Below, one piece after another: positions 1 to 9,655 of a stretch of 45,799 bases of DNA. Origin of the DNA: Okeania sp. SIO3B5 (GTDB lineage: Bacteria; Cyanobacteriota; Cyanobacteriia; Cyanobacteriales; Microcoleaceae); NCBI RefSeq assembly GCF_010692555.1, contig NZ_JAAHHG010000035.1:1-45799 (forward strand), given 5' to 3'. The position numbers and the translations under genes were made by a program. How positions within the stretch are numbered: the first letter of the stretch is position 1; the number at the start of each line of letters is the position of its first letter. The notes beneath the pieces were generated by a model. That model did not search any database and was not told the DNA's origin. It was given only the letters and a program-made list of their open reading frames with translations.

Positions 1-457
1 CTATTTTTCAGCAAAGTACGCGTCTTTAAGCTCTGAGAGTATATCTGGTTCAACGTCGCTTAAAAGCCTCTATCCCCGTGTCTCCGTTTCTCCGTGTCCC
101 CGTGTCTATTGAGAATGAAACAGCCCTACCTCCTGGGAGGGGCGAGGGGTGGGTTGTCTCTTGTCTCCTGTCTCCTGTTTCCTACCCTAGCCAAAAGACT
201 TTCCATACGCAAACCCTAATTAATGCTAACCAGCGTGCTAATAATGAAAAAAAGGGAGTAGGGGGTAGGGAATGGTAGGAAATTTCAGATAATTTAATGA
301 GAATTGATATAACTTATTGAAATACAGTAAATTTTAGGAAGCGTGAGGTACAGTTTGAGACTAATCTATAATTTTTATTCATTCCCTGTTGCCTGTTGCC
401 TGTTCCCTGTTCCCTAAAGCATAAAACTTTGTACCCGATCAACTGGAAAACTGCTGT
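1..457. other. Repeat-rich intergenic region, no gene seen
   Basis: No convincing coding region is visible. The stretch holds pyrimidine-rich octamer/heptamer runs around 75-110 and 165-185, a copy of the GC-rich mini-palindrome near 127-155, and a heptamer array of TTSCCTG type at 382-415. A segment near 338-352 (GAAGCGTGAGGTACA) recurs in inverse orientation near 17351-17366, so part of this is another dispersed repeat. A 66-codon open frame at 78-278 is built almost entirely from these repeats and was not accepted. Confidence 0.6.
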
Positions 458-2509
458 ATGTCTAATAATGAAAAGACAAAAAAACTAGCAATTAATTTCA
501 ACCAAATAGCAACATCTCATTTAGCCGAAGGAAAGTTAGATGAGGCTTATGCAGCTTGTATAAAAGCATTAAATAGCGAACCAGAATTTGCACCAGCTTG
601 CAAAACTATGGGAGATATTTTTCAAGCACAAGGTGATATAGAAGCAGCAAAAAATTACTACAATAAGGCTATTCAAATACTACCTAATTTTGCTGAAGCT
701 CATGCCAACTTAGGTAGTATGTATGCCAAACAACAGCAATGGGAACAAGCAATTTCAGCTTATGAAAAAGCCCTCAAAATTCAACCAAATTTAGCAGGAG
801 TTTATCGAAATTTATCTAAAGTATGGCATAGTCTTGGTCAAGAAAAATTAGTCACAGAATGTAATTATCAAGCAGTTATTATAGAACCAGAATCATTGAC
901 AGCCACAGAACATCTAAATTTAGGAAAAAAACTTTTAGAGTTAGACAAAATAGAAGCAGCAATTAACTGTTACCGTAATGCTATTAAAATCAACCCCAAT
1001 TTATCAGTAGCATATCAAAATTTAGGAGAAATTTTGAGTCAAAAGGGCGAGTTAGAAGAAGCATTAGTAGTTTTAAACCAAGGCATAAAATTAGCTCCTA
1101 AAAATCCTAGACTTTACTACTTACTAGGAACAGTTTTCCAAGAAAAAAAAGAATATGATTCAGCCCACTCCGCCTATAGTAGTGCGATAAAACTCAAACC
1201 AGAAAATCATTTATTCCACAAAAAATTAGGAGATGTCTTTCAAGAAAAAGGTGAGCTAGAAGAAGCGATCGCCTGTTACCAAAAATCGCTAGAAATCAAT
1301 CCTAATTTTTTTTGGTCTTACTACAGTTTAGGTAATTTATATACTAAACAACAACGATGGGATGAAGCAATTGATGTTTACCACCAAGCAACTATTATTA
1401 ACCCGAAATTTCATCGACTTTACTTCTACTTAGGCAATGCTTTTCTACACAAACTTCAAAATGATAAAGCTGTAGATGCTTACCTAGAAGCTATTAGATT
1501 AAAACCAGAACATCCTTGGTTTTCCAATTACTCAACATTATGGAAATTTCTGGTAAGTCAAGGGCAACTTCAGCCTATATTTAAGTTATATCAAAATGCC
1601 ACTCAACTTAATCCAAAAAGTGTTTTGTGTTATCTAAACTTAGGAGAAATTTTTACAGAAATGGAAAATATAGATGCAGCAATTACCTGCTATAAAACTG
1701 CTTGTTATCATAAAATTAGCCAATCTCATCCAACTTTTGTTGAACAAAGCTGGAATTCCCAAAATACTAGGAGACCTCACTTTATTATTATTGGCGCTCA
1801 AAAGAGTGGCACAACTTCTTTAGAAAATTACATCGCTCAACATCCTCAAGTTTTACCAGCTATTAAGAAAGAGACTCATTTTTGGTATAGAGGTTTTAAT
1901 AAAGGAATTGATTGGTATCTTGCTCATTTTCCTCCTATTCCAAAATCAAAAAATTTTATTACTGGTGAAGCTACTCCTAATTATCTGGAATATTATCAGT
2001 CTGCCAAACGAATATATAATGTATTTCCTGATGTAAAATTATTAATAATTTTCAGAAATCCTGTAGATAGAGCCGTTTCTCAATATTATCATTGGGTGAG
2101 AATAAAGAGAGAAAAACGGTCTTTTGAAGAAGCTATAAATTCTGAATTAGAAATGCTTTTAAAAAGTCCATATCGACCCCAGGGAAATCGAAACTACTGG
2201 CAGCAACAACCAGGAAATTATATAGGTAGAGGTGTTTATATAGAATTTATTCAGAAGTGGATGGAAATATTTCCTAGAGAACAATTTCTAATTTTGAAAG
2301 GAGAAGACCTTTATAAAAAACCTACTACTACTATGAAGCAAGTTTTTCATTTTTTGGGTTTGCCAGAATATCAACTGCCAAAATATAAAAAATTAAATTC
2401 TGGCTATTATAAACCGATTAGTCAATCTTTTCGTCAGAGGTTAAATGAATATTTTCAACCTCATAATCAGAGATTAGAAGAATATCTGGGGATAAAATTT
2501 AATTGGTAA
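458..2509 (+). CDS. TPR-repeat protein with C-terminal sulfotransferase domain
   Basis: A 683-residue protein. Roughly residues 1-420 are tandem tetratricopeptide repeats (recurring units such as AEAHANLGSMYAKQQQWEQA). From about residue 440 comes a PAPS-dependent sulfotransferase domain. Its 5'-phosphosulfate-binding loop is FIIIGAQKSGTTSLENY near residue 445, and the 3'-phosphate motif RNPVDRAVSQYYHW lies near 531. It should transfer sulfate from PAPS to a glycan, lipid or small-molecule acceptor; the TPR array probably binds a partner or substrate. A close paralogue sits at 34155-36680 on the other strand. It is followed after 188 bp by a TPR-glycosyltransferase, which suggests surface-glycan decoration (inference). 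The ATG at 458 has only a weak GGAAAAC ribosome site. No signal peptide or membrane segment is seen. Confidence 0.9.
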   Translation: MSNNEKTKKLAINFNQIATSHLAEGKLDEAYAACIKALNSEPEFAPACKTMGDIFQAQGDIEAAKNYYNKAIQILPNFAEAHANLGSMYAKQQQWEQAISAYEKALKIQPNLAGVYRNLSKVWHSLGQEKLVTECNYQAVIIEPESLTATEHLNLGKKLLELDKIEAAINCYRNAIKINPNLSVAYQNLGEILSQKGELEEALVVLNQGIKLAPKNPRLYYLLGTVFQEKKEYDSAHSAYSSAIKLKPENHLFHKKLGDVFQEKGELEEAIACYQKSLEINPNFFWSYYSLGNLYTKQQRWDEAIDVYHQATIINPKFHRLYFYLGNAFLHKLQNDKAVDAYLEAIRLKPEHPWFSNYSTLWKFLVSQGQLQPIFKLYQNATQLNPKSVLCYLNLGEIFTEMENIDAAITCYKTACYHKISQSHPTFVEQSWNSQNTRRPHFIIIGAQKSGTTSLENYIAQHPQVLPAIKKETHFWYRGFNKGIDWYLAHFPPIPKSKNFITGEATPNYLEYYQSAKRIYNVFPDVKLLIIFRNPVDRAVSQYYHWVRIKREKRSFEEAINSELEMLLKSPYRPQGNRNYWQQQPGNYIGRGVYIEFIQKWMEIFPREQFLILKGEDLYKKPTTTMKQVFHFLGLPEYQLPKYKKLNSGYYKPISQSFRQRLNEYFQPHNQRLEEYLGIKFNW

Positions 2510-2537
2510 TATTAACTAGCTATTAGCTTTCAGGATT

Positions 2538-2650
2538 TAGCTATCAGCTAAAAATTCAAGGACTCGGCGTCCCCCAAACTTGAAAAATTAGTGGTGCACC
2601 TTTTATGGGGGTTTAAATCTCCTATTATACACCTTGAGAAGCTGATAGTT
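2538..2650. repeat. Imperfect inverted-repeat element between two TPR genes
   Basis: TAGCTATCAGCT at 2538-2549 is answered by AGCTGATAGTT at 2640-2650, giving near-perfect 11-bp ends around about 90 bp of non-coding sequence. The motif AGCTATCAGC also recurs near 16917-16926. It looks like a small dispersed inverted-repeat element or hairpin. No target duplication could be established. Confidence 0.4.
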
Positions 2651-2697
2651 AATAGCTGACCGCTGACTGCTATTTCAAGTTAGGATTTAGGAAAAAT

Positions 2698-4734
2698 ATG
2701 TCTTCTACAAAAAATCAAGAAATAGCAACTATTCATTTAAACCAACAAGCAGAAATATATTTATCTCAAGGAAAGTTAGATGCAGCTCATGGAGCTTGTT
2801 TAAAAGCTCTAGAAATTTTCCCCAATTGTGGGGAAATTTATAAGACTATGGGTAATGTATTGCAGGCAATGGGAAAGTTAGAATTAGCTAAAAATTCTTA
2901 TATCAAAGCAATTGAAGAAAATCCAACTCTAGCCGAAGCCTATGCAAATCTAGGCAGTATATATGCTAGGCAGCAGCAGTGGGAAGAAGCTATAAAATAC
3001 TATCAAAAAGCTATTGAGATTAAACCAGATCGAGCAGGCTTTTATAGGAATTTTGCTAGAGTATGGCAGAGTTTAGGTAAGGAGCAGTTATCTGTAGAAT
3101 GCAGTTATCAAGCAGTTATTTTGGAACCAACTTCAGCTACAGCAAAAGAATACTTTGATTTAGGAAATAAATTATTAGAATTAGGCAAATTAGAAGAGGC
3201 GATCGCTTGTTACAACCAGGCAATAAAATCAGATAAAAAGTTATCAGTAGCATACAATAAACTTGGAAATGCTTTAGTTCAAAAAGGGGAGATAGATGTA
3301 GCAATAACAGCGTACAATCAAGGGATACAAATAAGGCCAAACAATCCAAGATTACATTACAACTTAGGGGAAGCACTGACAATAAAACAAGAATATCAGC
3401 AAGCTACTATTGCTTTTAATCATGCTATAGAATTAAATCCCCATAATCATTTATTTTATAGAAAACTGGGAGATGTTTTACAAAAACAAGGTCTTTTAGA
3501 TGAAGCGATCGCCTGTTTTATTCAAGTTTTACAAATTAAACCAGACCATCGGGATACCTACTTTAAAATAGCCGAAATTTTAGCACAAAAAAATTATCCA
3601 AGTGCTGCAGTTCAATGTAGATTGCATAAGCAATTATCAAAGAATGTATTAGAGAAGTTTTGTAAGTTAACAGGAGATTGGGAAGTTACTTCTAATTCCA
3701 TAAGTACAATAAATCTAATCAAGATATATCCCCCTAATCAAATAGACTTATTGCCATCTCAAAATATAGAGAGAAAACTTCATCCAAATTTTCAAACGAA
3801 GCTAGTAGAATTAGCAGAAGAATTCATCGCAATTGTGCCAGAAGCACGAGTTTGGGGAGATGGATTAAATAGTGCCGTTATTACTTCAGATAATAAACTG
3901 GTAACAGATATATCCTCTGGTAATGGTGGGTTGATTATATCTTCGTCTAGATTACCTCCCATTCACAAGTTAAACGGAACAGTAGCATTTTTATCGGTTA
4001 AATTTGGAGGTGGTGGTTATTATCATTGGATGTTTGATATGGTTGCCAGGATACTTTTATTACATCAAAGCAGTATAGATATATCAAGTATAGATAAATT
4101 TATTGTTAATAAAATTCAGACAAGGTTTCACAAAGAAACTATCAAAAAGTTAGGAATTCCCCAAAATAAAATTATAGAGAGTTGTAATTATCCTCATATT
4201 CAAGCTGATAGATTAATAGTTCCATCAATTCCGGTTCAATTCGGATTTAGAACTACAAAATGGGCTTGTGAATCGTTGAAAAGTATATTTTTATCTCAAC
4301 AAGTTAGCAGATCGTCATTGTATCCAGAGAAAATATATATAAGTCGTAGTCAAGCATTAAAGCGACGAGTAGTTAATGAAGAAAAAGTGGTTAACCTCTT
4401 AGAAAAATTTGGTTTTAAAACCATAGTCTTAGAATCAATTTCAATCCCAGAACAAGCATTATATTTAGCTAATGCTCGAGTAGTAGTAGCACCTCATGGT
4501 GCTGGATTAACTAACATTTTATTCTGTAATTCAGGAACTAAAATAATTGAATTTTTTGCTCCTGAATATATACTTGTGTGTTATTGGGTAATTAGTAATA
4601 TATGTGGTTTGGAACATTACCACTTAATAGGTGAGGTTTTTGATGAGGGGTACTCTGGTAAACCAGTTAACAAAGATATTCTTGTTAATTTGGATAAACT
4701 CTTAAGCTTGCTGAAACTAGCAGAAGTGATTTAA
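2698..4734 (+). CDS. TPR-repeat protein with C-terminal family GT61 glycosyltransferase domain
   Basis: A 678-residue protein. TPR units span about residues 1-310. The rest matches the GT61/DUF563 glycosyltransferase family: GGGGYYHWMFD near residue 437 (typical YHW-F/M-D core) and APHGAGLTNILF near 597 (the HGAGL nucleotide-sugar motif), then a conserved IEFF segment. It probably adds a sugar in polysaccharide or O-glycan synthesis in the cytoplasm. The start is supported by TTTAGGA about 8 bases before ATG. The TAA stop at 4732-4734 directly adjoins a truncated MITE, beyond which lies a degraded copy of this same gene (4867-6803), so a tandem duplication occurred here. It neighbours a TPR-sulfotransferase, consistent with a sulfated or glycosylated surface product (inference). 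Confidence 0.88.
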   Translation: MSSTKNQEIATIHLNQQAEIYLSQGKLDAAHGACLKALEIFPNCGEIYKTMGNVLQAMGKLELAKNSYIKAIEENPTLAEAYANLGSIYARQQQWEEAIKYYQKAIEIKPDRAGFYRNFARVWQSLGKEQLSVECSYQAVILEPTSATAKEYFDLGNKLLELGKLEEAIACYNQAIKSDKKLSVAYNKLGNALVQKGEIDVAITAYNQGIQIRPNNPRLHYNLGEALTIKQEYQQATIAFNHAIELNPHNHLFYRKLGDVLQKQGLLDEAIACFIQVLQIKPDHRDTYFKIAEILAQKNYPSAAVQCRLHKQLSKNVLEKFCKLTGDWEVTSNSISTINLIKIYPPNQIDLLPSQNIERKLHPNFQTKLVELAEEFIAIVPEARVWGDGLNSAVITSDNKLVTDISSGNGGLIISSSRLPPIHKLNGTVAFLSVKFGGGGYYHWMFDMVARILLLHQSSIDISSIDKFIVNKIQTRFHKETIKKLGIPQNKIIESCNYPHIQADRLIVPSIPVQFGFRTTKWACESLKSIFLSQQVSRSSLYPEKIYISRSQALKRRVVNEEKVVNLLEKFGFKTIVLESISIPEQALYLANARVVVAPHGAGLTNILFCNSGTKIIEFFAPEYILVCYWVISNICGLEHYHLIGEVFDEGYSGKPVNKDILVNLDKLLSLLKLAEVI

Positions 4735-4736
4735 TT

Positions 4737-4866
4737 AGGGTTTGCTGAAAAAGTCTTATGGGTAAGAGTAGGAGACAGGAGACAGGAGACAGGAGAAATG
4801 GTTCGGGAGCGAGGAGGTAGGAGCGGGCGTTTTGTCCCTCAATTTTTCTGTCCGAAGGTTTGCCTT
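4737..4866 (-). mobile_element. Truncated family-1 MITE (right half)
   Basis: Begins with the family end AGGGTTTGCTGAAAAAG at 4737, one base after the AAT that follows the upstream stop codon. It carries the usual GACAGGA heptamers (about 4769-4796) and then the family internal motif seen as TCCCTCAATTTTTCTGTCC. The opposite terminus is missing: the sequence runs straight into the 5'-truncated duplicate of the GT61 gene at about 4867. This insertion or recombination probably replaced the first part of that gene copy. Confidence 0.7.
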
Positions 4867-6803
4867 TTGTTTAAAAGCTCTAGAAATATTACCCAACTGT
4901 GGAGAAATTCATCATACTCTAGGTAATGTTATGCAAAAAAATGGGTAAGCTGGAATCAGCTAAAAAATGCTATCTAAAAGCAATTGAAGAAAATCATAAT
5001 TTAGCAGAATCTTACGCAAATCTAGGTAGCATAAGTGCTAGACAACAGCAATGGGAACAAGCAATAAAATATTATGAAAAAGCTATTAGCATTAAACCAA
5101 ATACAGCAGGTTTTTATCGGAATTTAGCTAAAATATGGCAGGGTTTAGGAAAAGAGCAGTTAGTAATAGAATGCAGCTATCAAGCAGTTATTTTGGAACC
5201 CACTTCAACTACAGCAAAAGAATACTTGGATTTAGGAAATAAATTATTAGAATTAGGCAGATTAGAAGAAGCGATCGCTTGTTACAACCAGGCAATAAAA
5301 TCAGATAAAAATTTATCAGCAGCATACAATAAACTTGGAAATACTTTAATTCAAAAAGGGGATATAGATGCAGCAATAACTGTTTATAATCAGGGGATAC
5401 AAATAAGGCCAAACAATCCAAGATTACATTACAACTTAGGGGAAGCACTGACAATAAAACAAGAATATCAGCAAGCTACTATTGCTTTTAATCATGCTAT
5501 AGAATTAAATCCCCATAATCATTTATTTTATAGAAAACTGGGAGATGTTTTACAAAAATAAGGTCTTTTAGATGAAGCGATCGCCTGTTTTATTCAGGCT
5601 TTACAAATTAAACCTAATTATGGATATAGTTATAGTAAAATAGCTGATATTTTAGAAAAACAAACCTACACTGAAGCGGCGCAAAATTGTAGATTTCATA
5701 AGCATTTGCCAAGATATATATTAGAAAAATTTTGTCGATTAACAGAAGAGGATAAAGTTACTTCTAATTCTATAAGTAGAATAAATCGAATCAACATACA
5801 TCCTTCTAATCAAATAGATTTATTGTTATCTCAAAATCTAGAAAAAAAACTTCATCCCGATCTACAAATGAATCAAGTAAAATCAGGAGAAGCATTCGTC
5901 ACTATCGTTCCAGAAGCAAGAGCTTGGGGAGATGAATTAAATAGTGCCGTTATTACTTCCGATAATAAACTGGTAATAGATATATCTTCTGGTGCTGCCG
6001 AACTGATTATATCTTCACGAAAATTACCCCCTGTTTATCAGATAGATGGAACAGCAGCTTTTCTATCAGTTAGATGGGGTGGTGGTGGATATTATCATTG
6101 GATGTTTGATGTACTTGGGAGAATGTCTTTACTATATCAAAGCAGTATAGATATATCGAGTATAGATAAGTTTGTTTTCAATACAATACAGACAAAGTTT
6201 CAGATAGAAAGTATCAAAACTTTAGGAATTTCTCAAGACAAAATTATAGAGAGTAGCAATTATCCTCATCTCCATGCCCATAAATTAATAATTCCTTCAA
6301 TTCCTTATGGGGAAAGATTTAGAAATACAAAGTGGGCTTGTGATTTTTTAAAAGAGACTTTTTTGTCAAAAAATCCCCTCAAATCATCATTAGGAGAGCG
6401 AATATATATAAGTCGTAAACAAGCATCAAAAAGACAAGTAGTGAATGAAGCAGAAGTAGTTAGTATGTTAGAAAAATTTGGTTTTAAAGTTATTATCTTA
6501 GAACTAATGTCAGTAGCAGAACAAGCATTATGTTTTGCTAATGCTAAAGTTGTAGTTGCACCTCATGGTGCAGGGTTAACTAACCTTGTCTTTTGTAGTT
6601 CTGGTACGAAAGTTATAGAATTTTTTAATTCTGAATATGTAGTTAAATGTTATTGGTTAATCAGCAATGTCTGTGGTTTGGAACATTACCATTTAATAGG
6701 TGATGAGTTTGATCAAGACTTTTCTATTAAACCAGGACAGAAAGATATTCTTGTTAATTCACAAAAACTATTAAACTTAATGAAATTAGCAAAAATCATC
6801 TGA
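4867..6803 (+). pseudogene. Decayed tandem copy of the TPR-GT61 glycosyltransferase
   Basis: Closely parallels the gene at 2698-4734 from its codon about 30 to the end, but is broken in three ways. The 5' end is missing and replaced by a truncated MITE. A run of seven A bases near 4935 contains one extra A relative to the frame of the intact copy, so the reading frame shifts. A CAA glutamine codon of the intact copy reads TAA at 5559-5561 where flanking bases are otherwise identical. Two open pieces remain: TPR-only (4926-5561, 211 codons) and a TPR remnant plus GT61 region (5706-6803, 365 codons). GT61 motifs GGGGYYHWMFD and APHGAGLTNLVF are retained, so the second piece could still be expressed as a GT61 domain, though no good ribosome site was seen. 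Confidence 0.85.
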
Positions 6804-6860
6804 TTTACTTCACTCCAAGACAGAAGAGAAGAAAGGGAATAAAATCAATCGTATATTCAA

Positions 6861-6893
6861 GAATTTAGAATTTAGAATTTAGAATTTAGAATT
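6861..6893. repeat. Heptamer tandem repeat (GAATTTA)
   Basis: Just over four direct copies of the 7-mer GAATTTA, followed by a short CCTC...GAGG hairpin-like stretch. It is of the short tandemly repeated (STRR) type known in filamentous cyanobacteria. Confidence 0.8.
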
Positions 6894-6923
6894 ACCTCTC
6901 CTTGAAAAGAGGAGGATTGGGTT

Positions 6924-7122
6924 ATACCATTTTGAAAAAAGAATGTTACGAATAATAAAAATCATAAATAAACTTTCAAATAAAGTCTATTTGACGAAAA
7001 AGATAATTTAAAACATCAAAAATGGTATTAAATATATCCCCATACGAATTCTGGATTGCAGAATTGCTGGATTCTAAGAAATACCCTAGCTATTTGTAGC
7101 AAACATTTATCAAATTGGTATT
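6924..7122. mobile_element. MITE of the ATACCAATTTGA family
   Basis: The left end is ATACCATTTTGA with the subterminal segment GAAAAAAGAATGTTACGAAT. The right end is TCAAATTGGTAT preceded by TTTGTAGCAAACATTTA. The same ends flank elements at 14588-14804 and 33709-33906 (there in inverse orientation). No coding capacity. Boundaries are set from the inverted ends and are approximate by a few bases. Confidence 0.6.
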
Positions 7123-7739
7123 ATACCTTAATTTTTCGGTAAACATTCAGCTAGTTCACTGTCAGCTTTCAGCTCTCATAAGGGGGTTTAAATTAATATA
7201 GACTGTTTCAGACAGCTTTTTTAGTAAATATAAGTTATGGCTCAATTAGTAAAGTTTTTATCTAAAACTAAAAGCAATAGCTGAAATTCGTAGTTCCTCC
7301 GCAGGAGGCTGGCTGAAGTCCGCAGTTCCGACTGTAGGAGGCTAGCTGACGGCTGTTTGCGCAGCATTCCGCAGGAAATGCTTACATCGTATAATTAGGG
7401 CTTACCGATCTAATATTAAAGCATTGACTGATATTGGTTTGAAGAATTTTAGGTACTGCTGAAATACCAGCTTTTCGGTTGATGGAGCGGAAAAAGTGAG
7501 TATGGGTGGGGTAATGATGACAGAAAAACTCAGGGGCAACGCCTGAATGACTACCTCTTCTACAACTCCCCTAAATCCTATAGCGCTGTGCGCAGGCAAC
7601 AGCTCCAGAAGGCAACAGCTCATCTGGGGGAATGAATTGCTGATAATATAAGACTTTTAGCTATTTGGCCCCTCCTGCAATTTGTAAATATACCAGCGCT
7701 CATTGCTATAATTAATAATTAACAATTAATAATTATCAA
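7123..7739. other. Intergenic: degenerate MITE and cyanobacterial repeat fragments
   Basis: No gene is supported. A degenerate family-1 MITE begins near 7397 (ATTAGGGCTTACCGATCTAA, then the characteristic AAAGCATTGACTGATATTGG) but has no recognisable far end. Around 7297-7383 are fragments of other dispersed repeats, including GCATTCCGCAGGAAATGC, also seen near 9435 and 17170. An AATTAAT-type heptamer array at about 7709-7738 abuts the truncated tnpB that follows. Confidence 0.5.
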
Positions 7740-8536
7740 CGTGCCCCTCCAGTTATTAGATCCAACTTCTTTTCTAGCTATTTTTCTTTGCTTTCTTGCT
7801 AAATTAGATTGAGATTTTCTATAAAATTTAGGAACAGAAACAGTCTCACCAGTATTAGTAGTCAAAAATTATTTTAAGCCGACATCAATGCCTGCAGCAG
7901 TTTTAATATTTTCTGTAGAAATTAAACTAGGAACTGACTTATCTTCTAAGCTAACACTCATATAATAACCATAAGACTTTTTGGTTATAGTTGCAGTTTT
8001 AATCGTAAACCCATATGGAATTGGTCTGTGAACTATTACTGGAATAGCACCAAGCCTACTAATAATTATTTGTTTACCATCAAATTTTATTATTCCTTTG
8101 GGATGATTAACTCTACTGAAACAAAATGACCTTAACTTTCCTGATTTTTTAAATCTTGGTTGTCCTCCACGTTTACCAGTTTTATCAGGTATTAGCCTTT
8201 CATGTCGGCTCTTAGCCGAAACGTTGCCAAGCTTTATCTAGTCTTTGTAAGTTAATTTGCTGGATTTCGTATGGATATTTCTTTGTAGTCAGGAAATAAC
8301 TTTTTTGTCTGTTGAAGTGCAGACTGCTGAAAATAATAATCTGGTAACTCTTGAATCTCACCAATAGGACATAAAATTAATGAGCAACGGTAACTTGACA
8401 TTTAGTTCTATTTAACCAATCTAGTCTTTGGCTATCACGCATAATTGTAATGTCTTCGCAGGAGTTCTAGCCAATAATCAATTTTGACTGACTGTTCACA
8501 ATTAGGCTTAATTTTGTAGCAATGAGTAATTATCAT
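7740..8536 (-). pseudogene. tnpB: TnpB-family RNA-guided nuclease, degraded and truncated
   Basis: Reading the minus strand from the ATG at 8536 gives, in shifting frames, a TnpB-like order: N-terminal YKIKPNCEQ, then GGQPRFKKSGKLRSF, PIPYGFTIKTATITKKSYG-YYMSV, and the RuvC-I motif AAGIDVGLK with catalytic Asp, then SNLARKQRKIARKEVGSNNW. Several stops and frameshifts interrupt it. The C-terminal portion (RuvC-II, zinc finger, RuvC-III) is absent because the sequence ends at a repeat near 7740. TnpB proteins are transposon-encoded RNA-guided endonucleases; this copy cannot be active. Confidence 0.8.
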
Positions 8537-8659
8537 AATTGTTCTACTACTCTTTATTGCTTGATTTAAACATCAATCAATACCTGTTTAATTTGCTGTT
8601 GGCAATTCCCCACCCGTTAAATCGGATATTATAACAGGAGACCCCTTGCCAAATCAAGT
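7740..8659 (-). mobile_element. IS200/IS605-family (tnpB-only) element, 3'-truncated
   Basis: The left end begins at 8659, directly after a TCCA tetranucleotide (complement of 8660-8663). It continues with ACTTGAT, GGCAAGGGGTCTCC and the facing TTAACGGGTGGGGAATTGCC, which fold into an imperfect hairpin. The same left end and the same TCCA flank occur at 27143-27205. Inside lies a tnpB pseudogene on the same strand. The element stops at 7740, where an AATTAAT heptamer array begins, so the right end and guide-RNA region are lost. No tnpA is visible. Confidence 0.75.
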
Positions 8660-9340
8660 TGGATTTTGAGAATTAGTTCCCCCTGGCAAAATTTCCGCCT
8701 TCATCGCCTCTAACTCAGCCTCAATATCATTACCCTCCTCCAAAGAAGCAAATTGTTTTTCTAAACTATCAGTTCCCAACTCAGCGATCGCCTCAGACTT
8801 AGCCTCAAGCTGCATTACCTTCTCTTCCATCCTATCAAAAGCACTCAAAGCATTACCAGTATTCACAGTGCCCAAAATTTCATTTAACTTTTCCGAGGCC
8901 TTAGCAGAACGTGCCCTAGCAATATACATATTCTTTTTTATTTTAGCCTCACTAATTTTTTGTTCCAACTGTCTCATATTTTGCTTCAGCTTTTCCATTA
9001 CCTGTTTTTGCTGTTCCACCTGAACTTTCATCGCTGCAGCAGTTTCTTGGTAAGACTTCCGTCTAGTTAGAGCTTCCCGTGCCAAATTTTCCTGACCTTT
9101 TTGCAAAGCCAACTGCGCTCTCCTATACCATTCATCTGCAGTAGACTGAGCTTGAGAATATTGTCGCTCTGTACGTTTTTGAGTAGCGATCGCCTGTGCC
9201 ACTGCCTGGCGTAGTTTCACCAGGTCATTTTGCATATCTGCCACTGTCTGCTCCAGAACCTTCTCTGGATCTTCAGCACCAGAAATTAAAGTATTAATAT
9301 TAGCACGAATTACCCGCAAAATACGGTCTAAAAGTCCCAT
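8654..9340 (-). CDS. PspA/Vipp1 (IM30) family membrane-stress protein, altered C-terminus
   Basis: A 228-residue ESCRT-III-like coiled-coil protein beginning MGLLDRILRVIRANINTLIS, the amphipathic membrane-binding helix typical of PspA/Vipp1. AEDPEKVLEQTVADMQNDLV and QGQENLAREALTRRKS-type segments follow. Such proteins polymerise on plasma or thylakoid membranes to keep them intact under stress. A GAGGAA ribosome site precedes the ATG. It resembles Vipp1 at the N-terminus but lacks Vipp1's extra C-terminal helix, so PspA versus Vipp1 is not settled. The last resident codon appears to be Pro227: Thr228 and the TGA stop (8654-8656) fall inside the left end of an IS605-type element. The C-terminus was therefore probably truncated or replaced by the insertion. 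Confidence 0.88.
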   Translation of the reverse strand: MGLLDRILRVIRANINTLISGAEDPEKVLEQTVADMQNDLVKLRQAVAQAIATQKRTERQYSQAQSTADEWYRRAQLALQKGQENLAREALTRRKSYQETAAAMKVQVEQQKQVMEKLKQNMRQLEQKISEAKIKKNMYIARARSAKASEKLNEILGTVNTGNALSAFDRMEEKVMQLEAKSEAIAELGTDSLEKQFASLEEGNDIEAELEAMKAEILPGGTNSQNPT

Positions 9341-9479
9341 AAAAACTATTCCTCTTCATTATTATTTATCTTAACGTTGGTTAAAGACCTGCCCTCTCCG
9401 CAGATCGGGAGCGTCGGGATGAATGCGAGCGCATTCCGCAGGAAAAGCCAATCAATAAGAGCGGTTCTTGCAATAGTAT

Positions 9480-9655
9480 GCTATAAATAGTATAAGGCTG
9501 CTGGGCTAGCAGTGTCAGTCTGTGGAGCGCGCCTTTAGACCGAAAAGAGGCTCTGCCTTAGAGGCAGGTGCTATGAAGCAGAAAGCCCCTATCAGTGATT
9601 TTAGGGAATCCCGCATTGTAGCGTAAGCGCAACGTCGGGAAAATGTCAATATATT
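9480..9655 (+). ncRNA. Probable IS200/IS605 right end with omega/reRNA-like scaffold (remnant)
   Basis: The segment has the look of the structured 3' end of tnpB elements: CTGCCT-TAG-AGGCAG hairpin near 9559-9574, TGAAGCAGAAAGCCCC, a small AT-rich loop closed by CCCTA/TAGGG, then a GC-rich hairpin (CCCGCATTG...AACGTCGGG) and a terminal TGTCAA near 9644-9649. No tnpB or left end adjoins it, so it is a solitary right end. AGTATGCTATAAATAGTATAAG just upstream could act as a promoter. The assignment rests on resemblance to remembered tnpB 3' ends and on the hairpin order. Confidence 0.5.

Noticed and set aside
78-278. 66-codon open frame at the window start
   Set aside because: Made almost entirely of pyrimidine repeats and the GC-rich mini-palindrome; no ribosome site or protein-like composition.
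3137-3382. Antisense 81-codon frame, repeated at 5209-5454
   Set aside because: It is conserved between the two copies only because the sense TPR-GT61 sequence is duplicated; it lies fully inside that coding region.
7402-7623. 73-codon minus-strand frame
   Set aside because: Overlaps a degenerate MITE and other repeats and has no homology-like features.
9520-9650. tRNA or 5S-like RNA gene
   Set aside because: Stems do not form a cloverleaf and there is no CCA or T-loop consensus; an IS605-type right end explains it better.
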